64,000 nt of DNA from Mycolicibacterium wolinskyi (GCF_002101965.1 NZ_LQQA01000033.1:496001-560000), one strand, 5' to 3'. Shown: positions 35,174 through 44,938, numbered from the stretch's first letter. Made by a program: numbers and translations. The notes: generated by a model from the letters alone, not told the origin.

Positions 35174-36274
35174 TTAGGGCGTGGGCAAAAAGACGTTGTG
35201 CAGCGCCCCACTTGATCGGGCACTTTCATCTGCAAGCGAAGTGAGCAGCTGCGCGAGCCCAGCGAATCCGGTTGATTCTCTGGTGATCCGGTCGAACGGC
35301 CAGCGGCCCATGGCTAGAATCTCGAGGGCTGCCCGGTAGGCGGGATACTCCACGCCGAGTGCACCTACGACGTGTAATTCTTTATAGACCAACAAGTCTG
35401 GTTCAAACCAGGGCGCGCCGCCTCCTCCGCGGGTGCCGGCCACCACAACTGTGCCGCCGGGCCTGGCAAGGCCGACGGCATCGGCGAATGCGGAGGGTGC
35501 TTTCGCGGTGACGTCGACGACCACGTCGGCAAGCCGTCCGCCTGTCTCACGCTGGAGCGCGGTCGCTGCATCGTCCTTCGATACATCGATGGGCAGGTCG
35601 ACACCGAATGATCTGGCTATCGCCAGTCGTTGTTCGTCGCGTGGGCCGACGCCGGTCATCGCGACGAACGCGGCTCCCGCCTCTTTGGCCGCCACGGCCG
35701 CACAGATTCCACGGATGCCGGGTCCCAGGATCGCTACGACGTCCCCCGCCTTGGTGTCGGGAAGACTCGCCCCCCATTGGATACCGGCCCCGAGAGGGTT
35801 GAACAACGTGGCGAGAACGGGGTCCATGTCTTCGGCAATCGGCAGTAGCATCGCGTCCCAGGGAAGCTCCACATGGGTGGCGTATCCGCCCCATAACCCC
35901 GCACCGATCTCCACGTCGACGAAGCCGAACATGGTGGCGATGCCGTTGACCGCACACCGCCGGTATTCGCCGCGGCGGCACTCGGGGCAGTCTCGGCAGG
36001 ACCGGAACACCTCGACGGCCACGCGCTGGCCCGCCTGCACCCCCCAGCGTTCGCCGGCCGCGGCGCCGACCCGCTCGACGATGCCGACGATTTCATGCCC
36101 TGGAACGAATGAAAAGCCGGCAGGCAGGTGTCCGGTGAATTGTTCGTGATCCGTACCGCACAGACCACACGCTTCAACTCGCAGTATCGCACCCCGGTCA
36201 CCGACGTCGGGAATGGTCATCCGGCGTCGCTCCAGATTCCGCGGTCCGGTCAGCACCATCGCCTCGGCGATCAT
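35174..36274 (-). CDS. Zinc-dependent alcohol dehydrogenase (MDR family)
   Basis: A 366-residue medium-chain dehydrogenase. The catalytic-zinc ligands are in ACGLCGTDHEQF and GHEIVGIVERVG; the structural-zinc loop is CRDCPECRRGEYRRC. The Rossmann motif is VVAILGPGIRGICAAVAAKE. It overlaps the thiolase-like gene by four bases (ATGA), so expression is coupled. It could oxidise the primary alcohol made by the CYP153-type P450 encoded about 5 kb away; this link is inferred from proximity. Confidence 0.88.
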   Translation of the reverse strand: MIAEAMVLTGPRNLERRRMTIPDVGDRGAILRVEACGLCGTDHEQFTGHLPAGFSFVPGHEIVGIVERVGAAAGERWGVQAGQRVAVEVFRSCRDCPECRRGEYRRCAVNGIATMFGFVDVEIGAGLWGGYATHVELPWDAMLLPIAEDMDPVLATLFNPLGAGIQWGASLPDTKAGDVVAILGPGIRGICAAVAAKEAGAAFVAMTGVGPRDEQRLAIARSFGVDLPIDVSKDDAATALQRETGGRLADVVVDVTAKAPSAFADAVGLARPGGTVVVAGTRGGGGAPWFEPDLLVYKELHVVGALGVEYPAYRAALEILAMGRWPFDRITRESTGFAGLAQLLTSLADESARSSGALHNVFLPTP

Positions 36275-37764
36275 GGAAGCTCAAACCCGCTGAACGATCC
36301 TCTTGTTCGGAGGCTGACCGTTCTGCCGACGTACATCTCACTCGCCATCGCCTCGGCGATCTGCGGATCGTCGCTGCGTGCGACAACTCTTCGCCCGTCA
36401 GACAGGTGCGCGATGATCGGAGTCCATCGAGGTTGCCCGTCTCGGTCGTAGACGACGGTGTATCCGTCCACTGTCGCGCAACCGGTCGACTCGTCGACGC
36501 CTGCGACACCCAACCTCAATGAATCGATCTGAGCTTGTTCGACCGCCGTGTCGAGCAGTCGCCACCCGGTTGGTGGCGGGGTGGCCGACCACAGACCGAC
36601 CGAATGCTTCGTGGAATACCACCCGAGGCCGGTGACGAGTCCGACATCGGTTGGGTCGCGTCTACACCGTCGGACCATCTCAACGATCGAGTGGCTGACG
36701 TAATTGTTTCCGGGACCGCCGTGATAAGGCAGGCCGCCGGTTACTGTGAGGCCTCTGTCGTCGAGCGGGTCCACGTCGAGAGCCTCGGCGGCCATCTCAA
36801 CTGCCGACGGGAAGCAGGAGTAGAGGTCGAACCACCGAATGTCGTCGGTGGTCAACCGGCCCGCATCGAGAGCCTTCCGTGCCGCTACCTCGATACCCGA
36901 TGAGCGACTGAGGTCCGGCCGTTCCACGGGGAAGTACACGTCGTTGCAAGTCGCTGCTGACCAGGGAAAGACCCAACGATCGCGCGCGACGCCCAATTCG
37001 TCGGCCACCTCGGCCGCCATGAGAATGAAGGCGGCAGCCATGTCGACGGACATGATGCTGTCGAGCAGCTGGGGATAGGGCAAGCAGACCATGCGGTTTT
37101 CCGCGGTGACTTCGCTGAGTTCGGTGGCACTTCGTGCGCGCGGGAACCAGGCCTGCTCGGGATGGCGTGCCGCCTCGGCTGTCAACGGTGCCATCAGCGT
37201 TCCCAGCCACTCCCGCTGGGCAGCGAAGTCACGGCCGTGGCGCGCGGCGATCGCGGACTCGAAGATGGGATACACCTCGTGCGGCCAACTCAGACCCACC
37301 GACAGCTCGGCTTGACTCAACCCTGGGCGGGCGTCCCCCAGGGATTCGTCGCCGGAGCGGGGCGGGGGCGGCGAGTTGAGAAGTGCCCCGCCCTGGAATT
37401 TGCGCGCGGAATGCCCGCTCTCCGCACCGACGACCAGGACGACATCTGCTCGGGCCTTGGCTATTTCGCCACTCAACACCTCGACGAGATACTGCGGGGT
37501 GTTTCCGCCGACTGGACAGCTGATGCGGCGGGCGGGACCGATGCGCAACGCTTCGCCGATCCTGCTGGCGGGATTGTCCCGCGGGATGACCAGGATGCCG
37601 GGAGTCGCGACGGTGTCGATGCGCCGCTCGACCGCGCGACCTGCGTCTTTAACCGCACGGCGTGCGGCCTCCACCGCCAAGTTGATCGGGTCCACGAAGT
37701 CGTCCCCGCGATGGGTGACTTCGCCCACGCCGACGACAACCGGGGTACGCGTTTCTACCGGCAT
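36271..37764 (-). CDS. Thiolase-fold acetyl-CoA acetyltransferase-like protein
   Basis: About 497 residues from ATG at 37764 (GTG at 37770 is an alternative). The N-terminus PVVVGVGEVTHRGDDFVDPI and the segments VLVVGAESGHSARKF and RWFDLYSCFPSAVEMAAEAL identify the thiolase/SCP2-like fold. A C-terminal extension (from about residue 410) contains a small beta domain as in the long mycobacterial acetyl-CoA acetyltransferase-like proteins. The later GGPGNNYVSHSIVEMV replaces the usual thiolase His loop. It is probably a CoA-dependent C-C bond-forming or cleaving enzyme, divergent from a TetR gene. Confidence 0.8.
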   Translation of the reverse strand: MPVETRTPVVVGVGEVTHRGDDFVDPINLAVEAARRAVKDAGRAVERRIDTVATPGILVIPRDNPASRIGEALRIGPARRISCPVGGNTPQYLVEVLSGEIAKARADVVLVVGAESGHSARKFQGGALLNSPPPPRSGDESLGDARPGLSQAELSVGLSWPHEVYPIFESAIAARHGRDFAAQREWLGTLMAPLTAEAARHPEQAWFPRARSATELSEVTAENRMVCLPYPQLLDSIMSVDMAAAFILMAAEVADELGVARDRWVFPWSAATCNDVYFPVERPDLSRSSGIEVAARKALDAGRLTTDDIRWFDLYSCFPSAVEMAAEALDVDPLDDRGLTVTGGLPYHGGPGNNYVSHSIVEMVRRCRRDPTDVGLVTGLGWYSTKHSVGLWSATPPPTGWRLLDTAVEQAQIDSLRLGVAGVDESTGCATVDGYTVVYDRDGQPRWTPIIAHLSDGRRVVARSDDPQIAEAMASEMYVGRTVSLRTRGSFSGFELP

Positions 37765-37866
37765 CGGCACCCGCTCAGGGCCACGGGGCTGACTTGAGAC
37801 ATAACTGCGATGGTGTCATGTCCGTGGGCGAGTCACAATGGTGCGCGATCGCGGCATACTGGCTGT

Positions 37867-38496
37867 GTGTCGACGAAGTTGTTGCGATGGGGCGCCGCCG
37901 CGCCGACAGATCCTGGGTCCGCTCGCGACCGGTTGCTCGATGCTGCCGAGCGGTGCCTCGAGGGTGGGGGTGTGGTGGGCACGACCATGGAGGACATCGG
38001 CAGGACAGCGGGTGTGTCCAGGGCAACGGTGTATCGCTACTTCCCCAGTCGGGAGGCGGTGATGTCGGGCGTCATCATTCGCGCCGCCGAGCGTTATCTT
38101 GACCGCATCAGCCCGCGGATCGCGGCGCACGCCGACCTGGGATCCGCGCTCGTCGATTTCGTGGATTACACAGTTGACGCCGCGCGCCGCGAAGAGATCA
38201 TCGGATTGTTGTTCGGCAGCGACGAGGAACTCGCCGGCGTGGGTCTCGCAGCGGGGACCTCGACGTCCCTCTTCGAAATCGTCACCGAATTTCTGCGTCC
38301 CATCTTCACCAGACACTGGAGTTGCGTGGAACCGGGCGTCTCCGTCGACGACGCCGCCGAGTGGGTTGTACGCACGATACTGAGCCTGCTGACTGTTCGA
38401 GGGCCGCGGGATCGCAGTCGTGACGGACTCCGGGCGTTTCTGTCGAGGTTCCTCCTTCCCGCGATCTTGGCGGGTGACCACCGTCGACCGGTGTGA
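37867..38496 (+). CDS. TetR-family transcriptional regulator
   Basis: About 209 residues from GTG at 37867. A -10-like CATACT lies seven bases upstream, so the mRNA may be leaderless. The helix-turn-helix is LLDAAERCLEGGGVVGTTME then TAGVSRATVYRYFPSREAVM. It is divergent from the thiolase-like/alcohol dehydrogenase/CMD operon and upstream of a thioesterase and hydrolase, so it may control both. No convincing long palindrome is visible in the 102-bp gap. Confidence 0.87.
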   Translation: MSTKLLRWGAAAPTDPGSARDRLLDAAERCLEGGGVVGTTMEDIGRTAGVSRATVYRYFPSREAVMSGVIIRAAERYLDRISPRIAAHADLGSALVDFVDYTVDAARREEIIGLLFGSDEELAGVGLAAGTSTSLFEIVTEFLRPIFTRHWSCVEPGVSVDDAAEWVVRTILSLLTVRGPRDRSRDGLRAFLSRFLLPAILAGDHRRPV

Positions 38497-38543
38497 CAAG
38501 TATAGCGTAATGTCTCAACCGCAGCTGAGGTAGGAGGCCGGAA

Positions 38544-38987
38544 GTGTCTGTGCAATTCACCATGTTCAACGGACAGGTCGCTGAGCAACTGAAGAGTGCA
38601 GCAGAAACCACGGGCGGGTTGGCCGGTTACCTCGGCTTCCGGCACACGGAATTCACTGCGGGACGGCTCGTTGCGGAGATGGACGCACGCGACGACCTGA
38701 AGACGCCTTTCGGCAACTTGCATGGGGGCTGCTTATCGGCCATGGTCGACCACTGTCTCGGAGTGGTGTTTTATCCCGTGATTCCGATGGGATCCTGGGT
38801 CGCGACGACGGAGTTCAAACTGAATTTACTTCGTCCTGTCTCCAGTGGCACCTGTGTAGCCACGGCGGAGATCATCTCGCTGGGCAGAACTAGCGGTGTG
38901 GCGCGGATCGACATCTGCAACGGCGGCAGAGCCGTGTGTGCGGCCCAGGGCACCGTCACCGTCGTCGCACCGAAGACGAACTCCTGA
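38544..38987 (+). CDS. PaaI-like hotdog thioesterase
   Basis: A 147-residue acyl-CoA thioesterase of the PaaI/hotdog family. The signature TPFGNLHGGCLSAMVDHCLG (residues ~53-72) contains the conserved HGG and the Asp in the following helix. The GTG start has GGAGG upstream (TAGGAGGCCGGAA). It overlaps the next gene's ATG (TGATG). It likely releases CoA from an acyl intermediate of the pathway encoded here. Confidence 0.87.
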   Translation: MSVQFTMFNGQVAEQLKSAAETTGGLAGYLGFRHTEFTAGRLVAEMDARDDLKTPFGNLHGGCLSAMVDHCLGVVFYPVIPMGSWVATTEFKLNLLRPVSSGTCVATAEIISLGRTSGVARIDICNGGRAVCAAQGTVTVVAPKTNS

Positions 38988-39898
38988 TGTCTGCACACAG
39001 AGCAGGTGATTCGTCGGCCCCTGTCGTCGGGCGCGTGCCCACGGCGGATGGACTGTCGCTAGCGGTCGACCTCTACCGGTGTGACGCGCCGCGGGCGGTC
39101 GTGTTGCTCCTTCACGGCGGTGGTCAGAGCCGACAGGCCTGGGATGTCACCGCCCAACGCCTGCACCAGCGGGGCTACACGGTTGCCGCGTACGACACCA
39201 GGGGACATGGGGACAGCGACTGGGATCCGGAGGGATGCTATGACATGGACCGACTCGGGTCCGACCTGCTGGCCGTGCGCTCATACGCCGATTCTGGCCG
39301 CCCAGTCGCCGCGATCGGGGCTTCGTTGGGCGGTTTGACCATTCTCGGCACACACTTGCTCGCCTCGCCGGAGCTATGGCGGGCCGTCGTGCTGGTTGAC
39401 GTCACTCCGCGAATGGAGATGCAGGGCGCCCGACGAGTCGTGGCGTTCATGGCGGCACATCCCGAAGGCTTCGACAGCCTGGAGTCGGCCGCTGACGTGA
39501 TCGCCGCCTACAACCCGCACCGTCCTCGCCCCGAGAACCTCGACGGCCTCCAAAAAGTTCTCCGGCTACGGACAGACGGTCGCTGGGTCTGGCGATGGGA
39601 CCCTGCGTTTGTGACGTCGAATTTCCAGTTCCTCCAGGGTGATCCAGACGAAGGCGCTAGAGACTTCGAAATGATGAGCGCGTTCCTTCTCGATGGTGCG
39701 CGGCAGGTGTCCGCGCCGACGCTGCTGGTCCGCGGCCTGCTATCCGACATCGTCTCCGAAGAGACAGTGAAGGACTTCCTCACCTTGGTTCCCCACGCGC
39801 AAACCGTCGACGTTTCGGGCGCAGGCCACATGGTTGCTGGCGACAACAACGACGCGTTCTCGACGGCGGTCGTCGAATTCCTCGACAGGACCATATGA
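38987..39898 (+). CDS. Alpha/beta hydrolase
   Basis: A 303-residue alpha/beta hydrolase. The oxyanion segment is VVLLLHGGGQSRQAWDVTAQ and DTRGHGDSDW follows. The nucleophile elbow is AAIGASLGGLTILGTHLL, the acid probably in LVRGLLSDIVSEET, and the His in DVSGAGHMVAGDNNDAF. It is epoxide-hydrolase/haloperoxidase-like in layout. It is translationally coupled to the thioesterase. The substrate is not assignable. Confidence 0.84.
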   Translation: MSAHRAGDSSAPVVGRVPTADGLSLAVDLYRCDAPRAVVLLLHGGGQSRQAWDVTAQRLHQRGYTVAAYDTRGHGDSDWDPEGCYDMDRLGSDLLAVRSYADSGRPVAAIGASLGGLTILGTHLLASPELWRAVVLVDVTPRMEMQGARRVVAFMAAHPEGFDSLESAADVIAAYNPHRPRPENLDGLQKVLRLRTDGRWVWRWDPAFVTSNFQFLQGDPDEGARDFEMMSAFLLDGARQVSAPTLLVRGLLSDIVSEETVKDFLTLVPHAQTVDVSGAGHMVAGDNNDAFSTAVVEFLDRTI

Positions 39899-39949
39899 AC
39901 CCTGCAGTCGGTTTACTGCCCTTTCAGGGCTGGCGCCTATCCTGCTTCT

Positions 39950-40570
39950 ATGCCAACTGAACCAGTTCGGATGTCTTTCCGCCGGCATGTGCGCGAACAG
40001 GTTCTGAGGGCGACACGAGAACTCACCATTGAGAAGGGCTGGGATCAGGTCCGGATGAGCGAGGTTGCCGAATCGGTCGGCGTCTCCCGCCCGACGTTGT
40101 ACAAAGAGTTCGGCGACAAAAAGGGGCTCGGTGACGCGCTTGTGGTGTCAGAGGGCCAGCGCTTTTTGGAGGGCATTCGTGCCGTGCTTGCCGAACATGT
40201 GGGCGATGTGCAGGGCGGCATCACCGCAGCGGTGCAGTTCACCCTCTGTGAAGCAGAAGACAGCCCGCTCCTCAAGGCAGTTCTGACGTCCAACCCCTCG
40301 GGGAATGATGACGGTGGCTCGTCGTCTACGGGGGTCCTTCCTCTTCTGCCGACCTCGGCTTCCCTGCTTGCGCTCTGCTCTGGGGCTCTGACCACGTGGT
40401 TTAACGACCACTTCGCCGATCTCGACCCCGAAGACGTCGAGGACGTCGCAGATGTTCTGGTGCGACTGACCGTGAGTCATGTTGTACTCCCAGCCGCGGA
40501 CATCGCCACCACTGGTGAGCGGATCTCCCGCGTAGCACTCCGGTACCTGGAAGTTGTCCACAGTTTGTGA
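39950..40570 (+). CDS. TetR-family transcriptional regulator
   Basis: A 206-residue TetR regulator with helix-turn-helix TRELTIEKGWDQVRMSEVAE and GVSRPTLYKEFGDKKGLGDA. A TATCCT hexamer ends seven bases before the ATG, so transcription probably starts at or near the start codon (leaderless). It is convergent with the P450/ferredoxin reductase operon and follows the thioesterase/hydrolase pair by 51 bp. The C-terminal domain resembles the TetR_C33-like group; the ligand is unknown. Confidence 0.85.
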   Translation: MPTEPVRMSFRRHVREQVLRATRELTIEKGWDQVRMSEVAESVGVSRPTLYKEFGDKKGLGDALVVSEGQRFLEGIRAVLAEHVGDVQGGITAAVQFTLCEAEDSPLLKAVLTSNPSGNDDGGSSSTGVLPLLPTSASLLALCSGALTTWFNDHFADLDPEDVEDVADVLVRLTVSHVVLPAADIATTGERISRVALRYLEVVHSL

Positions 40571-40654
40571 CCAGCAAGCTTTCGCGACCTATGCATCTGA
40601 CCAGACGGCAGAGTCTGCGGAGCTTCGAGCGCATGGTTTTGCCGTCGCAGGATG

Positions 40655-41854
40655 TCAGATCGAGCGGGCGAGGAGGTCTGAGCGGTCAACCCGAAGTTGC
40701 TGGGTGATGGCCCGCTTACTGGACATGAAATCGCGAGGACGATTGACGCAGTCGGCGGCGATGAGTTCGCCCTCGCGGAAGTAGAAGCAGCTGAAGTCAC
40801 GGTCGCGCGACGGGTCACCACTGAGCAACACTTCGTCGTATCCGGCGTTGAGACCGGCAATTTGGAGTTTGAGATCGTACTGGTCGGACCAGAACCACGG
40901 AAGCGCAGCGATCGCGCTGTGTTTTCCGCAGATTGTCGCCGCAGCGATCTTGGCCTGCTCGCCGGCGCTCGGTACGGATTCCAAACGAATGCGCGAGCCG
41001 TATCGAGCCATGGCGTGGCTGGTGCAGTCGCCGGCGGCCACGATGTCGGGGTCGCTGGTGCGGGCCTGGTCGTCAATCACGATGCCGTTGTCGACGGATA
41101 ATGCTGCGGCTGCGGCGAGTTCGGTGTTCGGCACCACGCCGACGCCGACGATGACCAGGTCGGCGGGGATCGATTCGCCGTCAGCCAGCACGACCTCCTG
41201 CACCCCACCGTTACCGGAGAAGGCGTCGACGAGAGCGTGTGTCCGGATGTCCACTCCCTCGCCGCGGTGGATTCGCGTGTAAAACGCGGAAACCTCCGGC
41301 GCGGTGACCCTTTGGAGTACACGCTCGGTTGCCTCGAGGACAGTGACGTTCATGCCGAGCGAACACAGCGAGGCCGCCGTTTCCAGGCCGATGTAACCGC
41401 CGCCCACGATCACAACCCTCCGACCCGGTGTAGCGGCGGCACGGATCAACTCGACGTCTGCAGCGGTACGCAGGTAGCGAATTCCGGGAAGATCCACCCC
41501 TGGTGTGGGGAGTTGTCTGGGCCTTGCGCCGGTGCACAACGCGAGCTTGGTGTAGGCCAGCGTGTCGCCGGTGCTCAGAGACACACGCTTGGCACTCCGG
41601 TGGACCGCCTCCACGGTCGCATTCAAGAGTCGAATGTTCTGCTTTTCGTAGAAATCAGCGCCGCGAATCAGGAGGTCCTCGAGGCCGTTCTTGCCGGCCA
41701 GGTAGGCCTTCGACAACGGAGGCCGGTGGTAGGGCAGTCCCTCCTCGTCGCCGATGAGCACGACCTCCCCAGCCCACCCCTCCCTCCGAAGATTGGCTGC
41801 CAACTGCGCGCCGGCGTGGCTCGCGCCGACGATCACCGCTCGTTCGGGAGTCAT
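40655..41854 (-). CDS. Ferredoxin reductase for the CYP153-type P450
   Basis: A 399-residue FAD/NAD(P)H oxidoreductase of the rubredoxin/putidaredoxin reductase family. The FAD motif is VIVGASHAGAQLAANLRREG (residues 7-26) and the NAD motif VVIVGGGYIGLETAASL (near 145). The FAD-closing segment VAAGDCTSHAMARYG is present, and a C-terminal reductase domain ends the protein. It overlaps the P450 gene by ATGA, giving the order ferredoxin, P450, reductase, so it supplies electrons to the P450 through the ferredoxin. Confidence 0.92.
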   Translation of the reverse strand: MTPERAVIVGASHAGAQLAANLRREGWAGEVVLIGDEEGLPYHRPPLSKAYLAGKNGLEDLLIRGADFYEKQNIRLLNATVEAVHRSAKRVSLSTGDTLAYTKLALCTGARPRQLPTPGVDLPGIRYLRTAADVELIRAAATPGRRVVIVGGGYIGLETAASLCSLGMNVTVLEATERVLQRVTAPEVSAFYTRIHRGEGVDIRTHALVDAFSGNGGVQEVVLADGESIPADLVIVGVGVVPNTELAAAAALSVDNGIVIDDQARTSDPDIVAAGDCTSHAMARYGSRIRLESVPSAGEQAKIAAATICGKHSAIAALPWFWSDQYDLKLQIAGLNAGYDEVLLSGDPSRDRDFSCFYFREGELIAADCVNRPRDFMSSKRAITQQLRVDRSDLLARSI

Positions 41855-43239
41855 GCACTCTGCTTGGGAGTGAGGCGAACCATCAGCTTGCTGATACCCC
41901 TGACGAAATTCGATTGCACATACTCGGGTTCGCCGACTACCTCGATGTTCTCAAAGCGAGGGAGCAATTCCTCCCACAGGATTCGAAGCTGCAACTCAGC
42001 AAGTCGGTTTCCCATACACCTGTGCACGCCGAACCCGAACGAGATGTGATTGCGGGCGTTGCTCCTATCGATGATCAACTCATCGGCCCGCTCGAAGACA
42101 CGCTCATCGCGGTTACCGGAGGCGTACCACATCACGACCTTGTCGCCCTTGCGGATGAATTGCCCGTTCAACATGATGTCTTTTTTCGCGACTCGGCGCA
42201 TGTACGCCAACGGGGTCTGCCAGCGAATGATCTCGGATACCATATTGGGAATCAGGTCAGGGTTCGCCTTCAACTTCTCGAACTGATCGGGGAACTGGTT
42301 CAAGGCGAGAACCCCTCCGCTCATCGAGTTGCGAGTCGTGTCGTTTCCGCCGACGATCAGCAATACCAAATTGCCAAGGAATTCCATCGGGCGGTTGATG
42401 AGATCCTTGGTGTCCTCGTTGGCCTGCAGCATCGTGATCAGATCGAAGCCCGGTCGCTCCCCGTTGGCGGTACGGGCCGCCTTGTCATGCCAGAGAGCGC
42501 TGAGCCCCTTCGCCATGTCGACCATGCCACGAAACACTCTGTCGTTGTCGGAGGGGCCACCATTGGCTTGCTCCATGGAGGTGGCGAGGTCCGACCATTC
42601 CACGAGCTTGTGCCGCTGCTCGTACGGGAAGTCCAGCAGGGTCGCGAGCATGCGCGCTGTCAGTTCGATGGAGACGTGGTGCACCCAATTGAACGGCTGA
42701 TCCACCGGTAGATCGTCCAGCACTTCCTGGACACGCGAGCGGATCAGCCCCTCCATCTCGCGCAGGTTCTTCGGCGCGACAACCCCTTGGACGGAAGCGC
42801 GCTGCAGGTCGTGTTGTGGCGGGTCCATCGCGATGAACATGGCGATGTCCATAAAGCGGGGCGGTCTCCCGATGATGATGAACGGCTCTGCGGAGAAGGC
42901 CTCGTGGTTTTTGTCGACGGCGATGATGTCCGCGTGGCGGGTCACCGACCAGAACGGGCCGAACGGACTGTGAGCCTGGTAATGCACCGGCGCCTCGTTG
43001 CGCACGCGTTCGAAGTAGGACTTCCAGCGGCCTTGGCGGTAGAGGAACGGGTTGCTGAGATCGATGTCGGCGATATCGACGTCCTCGACCGGAGGAATGG
43101 GCGTCTCGGTGAAGATCTTCTTACCATTGGTTCCGGTTACCCACCGGCGTGTCTTGTCGTACACGTGCGCGCCGCGGATTTGCAGCTCCAGAGGCACGGC
43201 AGACTGGGCTTTGGCGGCCACTGCCGCGGGAATACTCAT
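41851..43239 (-). CDS. Cytochrome P450, CYP153 type (terminal alkane/fatty-chain hydroxylase)
   Basis: A 462-residue bacterial class I P450 from ATG at 43239 (GGAG nine bases upstream; an in-frame TTG lies 15 bases earlier). The heme-binding loop is FGFGVHRCMGNRLAE with Cys408. The I-helix oxygen motif is VGGNDTTRNS near residues 297-306, and the ExxR motif is EIIR at 336-339. The N-terminal GTNGKKIFTETPIPPVEDVD and FIAMDPPQHDLQR are characteristic of CYP153, which hydroxylates the terminal methyl of alkanes, fatty acids and some terpenes. Ferredoxin and reductase flank it, with a divergent AraC regulator, the usual CYP153 arrangement. Confidence 0.9.
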   Translation of the reverse strand: MSIPAAVAAKAQSAVPLELQIRGAHVYDKTRRWVTGTNGKKIFTETPIPPVEDVDIADIDLSNPFLYRQGRWKSYFERVRNEAPVHYQAHSPFGPFWSVTRHADIIAVDKNHEAFSAEPFIIIGRPPRFMDIAMFIAMDPPQHDLQRASVQGVVAPKNLREMEGLIRSRVQEVLDDLPVDQPFNWVHHVSIELTARMLATLLDFPYEQRHKLVEWSDLATSMEQANGGPSDNDRVFRGMVDMAKGLSALWHDKAARTANGERPGFDLITMLQANEDTKDLINRPMEFLGNLVLLIVGGNDTTRNSMSGGVLALNQFPDQFEKLKANPDLIPNMVSEIIRWQTPLAYMRRVAKKDIMLNGQFIRKGDKVVMWYASGNRDERVFERADELIIDRSNARNHISFGFGVHRCMGNRLAELQLRILWEELLPRFENIEVVGEPEYVQSNFVRGISKLMVRLTPKQSA

Positions 43240-43269
43240 TATTGTTTTCTCCAAATCGACGACGTTGTT

Positions 43270-43590
43270 TCAGAGCTGGAACTCAGGTAGCTCGACCGTC
43301 AAGCCATCCCATGCCTCGGAGGCGGCCATCTGGCAGGACAGCCTCGACGTCCGCTGACGCTCGGGATTCATCGCGAGCATTTCCTCTTCGTTGGCGCCGC
43401 AGAGTCCCACCGTGTCCGACCACTCGGGAGCGACGATCACGTGGCACGTTCCGCATGCGGCTTCCCCTCCGCAATCGCCGTCGATGCCGGGCACCGCGTT
43501 ATTTACCGCGATCTGCATCAAAGACTGCCCTTCGGTCAAGGGGGCTTCGTACTTCTCGCCGTCGTGAGAGACGAAGGTGACGACTGCCAT
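43270..43590 (-). CDS. [2Fe-2S] ferredoxin for the CYP153-type P450
   Basis: A 106-residue plant/adrenodoxin-type ferredoxin. The cluster ligands are DCGGEAACGTCHV plus a distant cysteine in SRLSCQ, giving C-x5-C-x2-C-xn-C. GAGGAG precedes the ATG. It is the first gene of the minus-strand operon, 30 bp upstream of the P450, and it transfers electrons from the reductase encoded at 40655-41854. Confidence 0.93.
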   Translation of the reverse strand: MAVVTFVSHDGEKYEAPLTEGQSLMQIAVNNAVPGIDGDCGGEAACGTCHVIVAPEWSDTVGLCGANEEEMLAMNPERQRTSRLSCQMAASEAWDGLTVELPEFQL

Positions 43591-43705
43591 GGTTAACTCT
43601 CCTCAATTTGGAACTTCGCTTCACTAGTGTTGTCGCGTGTGACCAGCGTCGCTAGGCTCGCAGGAGTCAAAGAGTTGTGTTATTAGCTCACACGCAGGGA
43701 GGCAC

Positions 43706-44710
43706 GTGAAACTCGACGACTCGGGTATGCCAGCGTTGGCTTTCCTGCAAATGCTGGACAGTGAGGCGCTGGGGCATGACGCCAGCACTGCGCTCCGCAG
43801 CATCATGGTTCGCGAGCACGTCACCGAGTCGATGCTGGTGGGCCGCGACGCGCAGGTCCCCTTACGGTGGTTCAGGGAGATATATTCCGATTTCGATTAT
43901 GACCAGGGAACCCGTCTGGGTTTCGCGTTCGCCGAACACGCCAAACTGACGTCCTTTGGGGCACTCAGCGTTCCCTTGGTCAGCGCGGGCTCGGTAGCCG
44001 AGGTTGTCGAGTTGCTTGCTTATCTGCCGGTGATCACCACCGCCCTCAGCCCGTCGTTCCATTCGACGGAACGCGGCCTCACGATCGGGCTGACCGGTCG
44101 CACCGGTGACGCGGGCCTGAACTGCCTGGCCGTCACCTACGGTGGGCTGGCGCTGCTGCGTCTGCTCGACATGCTCGCGGGTGCCGTACCCAATATTGAA
44201 CTGCATCTGAGTCATTCAGCGCCGGAGTCGTGGGGTGTTCATGACGAAGTGTTGGCGGGTCGGATCTTCTTCGACGCCCCTAGCTCGTTCGTCTACGTTC
44301 CCGCGGCTACGCTCGAGGAGGTTTGTCGATTCTCCGATCCTGTTGCGTATCGGATTGCTGTCACCGATTTGCAGCGAACTCTCGATCAACGACGTGACAC
44401 GTCGTTCTCCGAAAAAGTGACAGACCTGCTGGAGAAAGATCCCGGAGAAACGAACATTAGCCGGACAGCGGGCGAGCTCTCGATATCCCCGAGCACGTTG
44501 AAGCGACGCCTCAGCGAAGAGGGGACCACCTTTCGCGAATTACGTCAGTCGTTCTTGCAGGAGCGAGCGATTCTGCGACTTCTCGACAGCTCGGTGTCTG
44601 TAAGCGAGATCGCGGCAGAACTCGGATACACAGACCTCACGAACTTCACACATGCCTTCAAACGGTGGACCGGCCGTTCACCGCGCCACTTCAGAAAAAC
44701 GCGCGACTGA
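43706..44710 (+). CDS. AraC-family transcriptional regulator (OruR/VirS-like)
   Basis: A 334-residue regulator with an Arabinose_bd-type N-terminal domain (the GSVAEVVELLAYLPVITTAL region) and two C-terminal AraC helix-turn-helices: NISRTAGELSISPSTLKRRL and VSVSEIAAELGYTDLTNFTH, followed by AFKRWTGRSPRHFRK. The GTG start has AGGGAGG upstream. It is divergent from the ferredoxin/CYP153/reductase operon, which it probably activates in the presence of the substrate, as AraC regulators do in other CYP153 loci. Confidence 0.88.
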   Translation: MKLDDSGMPALAFLQMLDSEALGHDASTALRSIMVREHVTESMLVGRDAQVPLRWFREIYSDFDYDQGTRLGFAFAEHAKLTSFGALSVPLVSAGSVAEVVELLAYLPVITTALSPSFHSTERGLTIGLTGRTGDAGLNCLAVTYGGLALLRLLDMLAGAVPNIELHLSHSAPESWGVHDEVLAGRIFFDAPSSFVYVPAATLEEVCRFSDPVAYRIAVTDLQRTLDQRRDTSFSEKVTDLLEKDPGETNISRTAGELSISPSTLKRRLSEEGTTFRELRQSFLQERAILRLLDSSVSVSEIAAELGYTDLTNFTHAFKRWTGRSPRHFRKTRD

Positions 44711-44909
44711 GCGCGCATCGATCCACTCCGGCGCGCCGGGCGCCCGCCGGAACCAGCGGGCTTCACGATTCGGCCGCATCTGCCACCTGGACAGCGTCGA
44801 GAAACGACAATTGCGGCGCGGGAATCGGTCATCCCGGCGCCCTCTTGGGAAGAGGCGCAACGGAATTCCAGATTATTCATCCCGCGCCAGCGGCGAGTGC
44901 GGCAGGGGG

Positions 44910-44938
44910 GTGACCCGGGCCGCTGGGCACGCTATGAT
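44910..44938 (+). promoter_or_regulatory. Sigma-A-like promoter of the ten-gene operon
   Basis: TATGAT at 44933-44938 is one base from the consensus -10. GTGACC at 44910-44915, 17 bases upstream, is a moderate -35. It lies about 54 bp upstream of the thiolase-like gene start, with a GAGAGGAG site just before the ATG. The rest of the 281-bp gap after the AraC gene shows no gene. Confidence 0.5.
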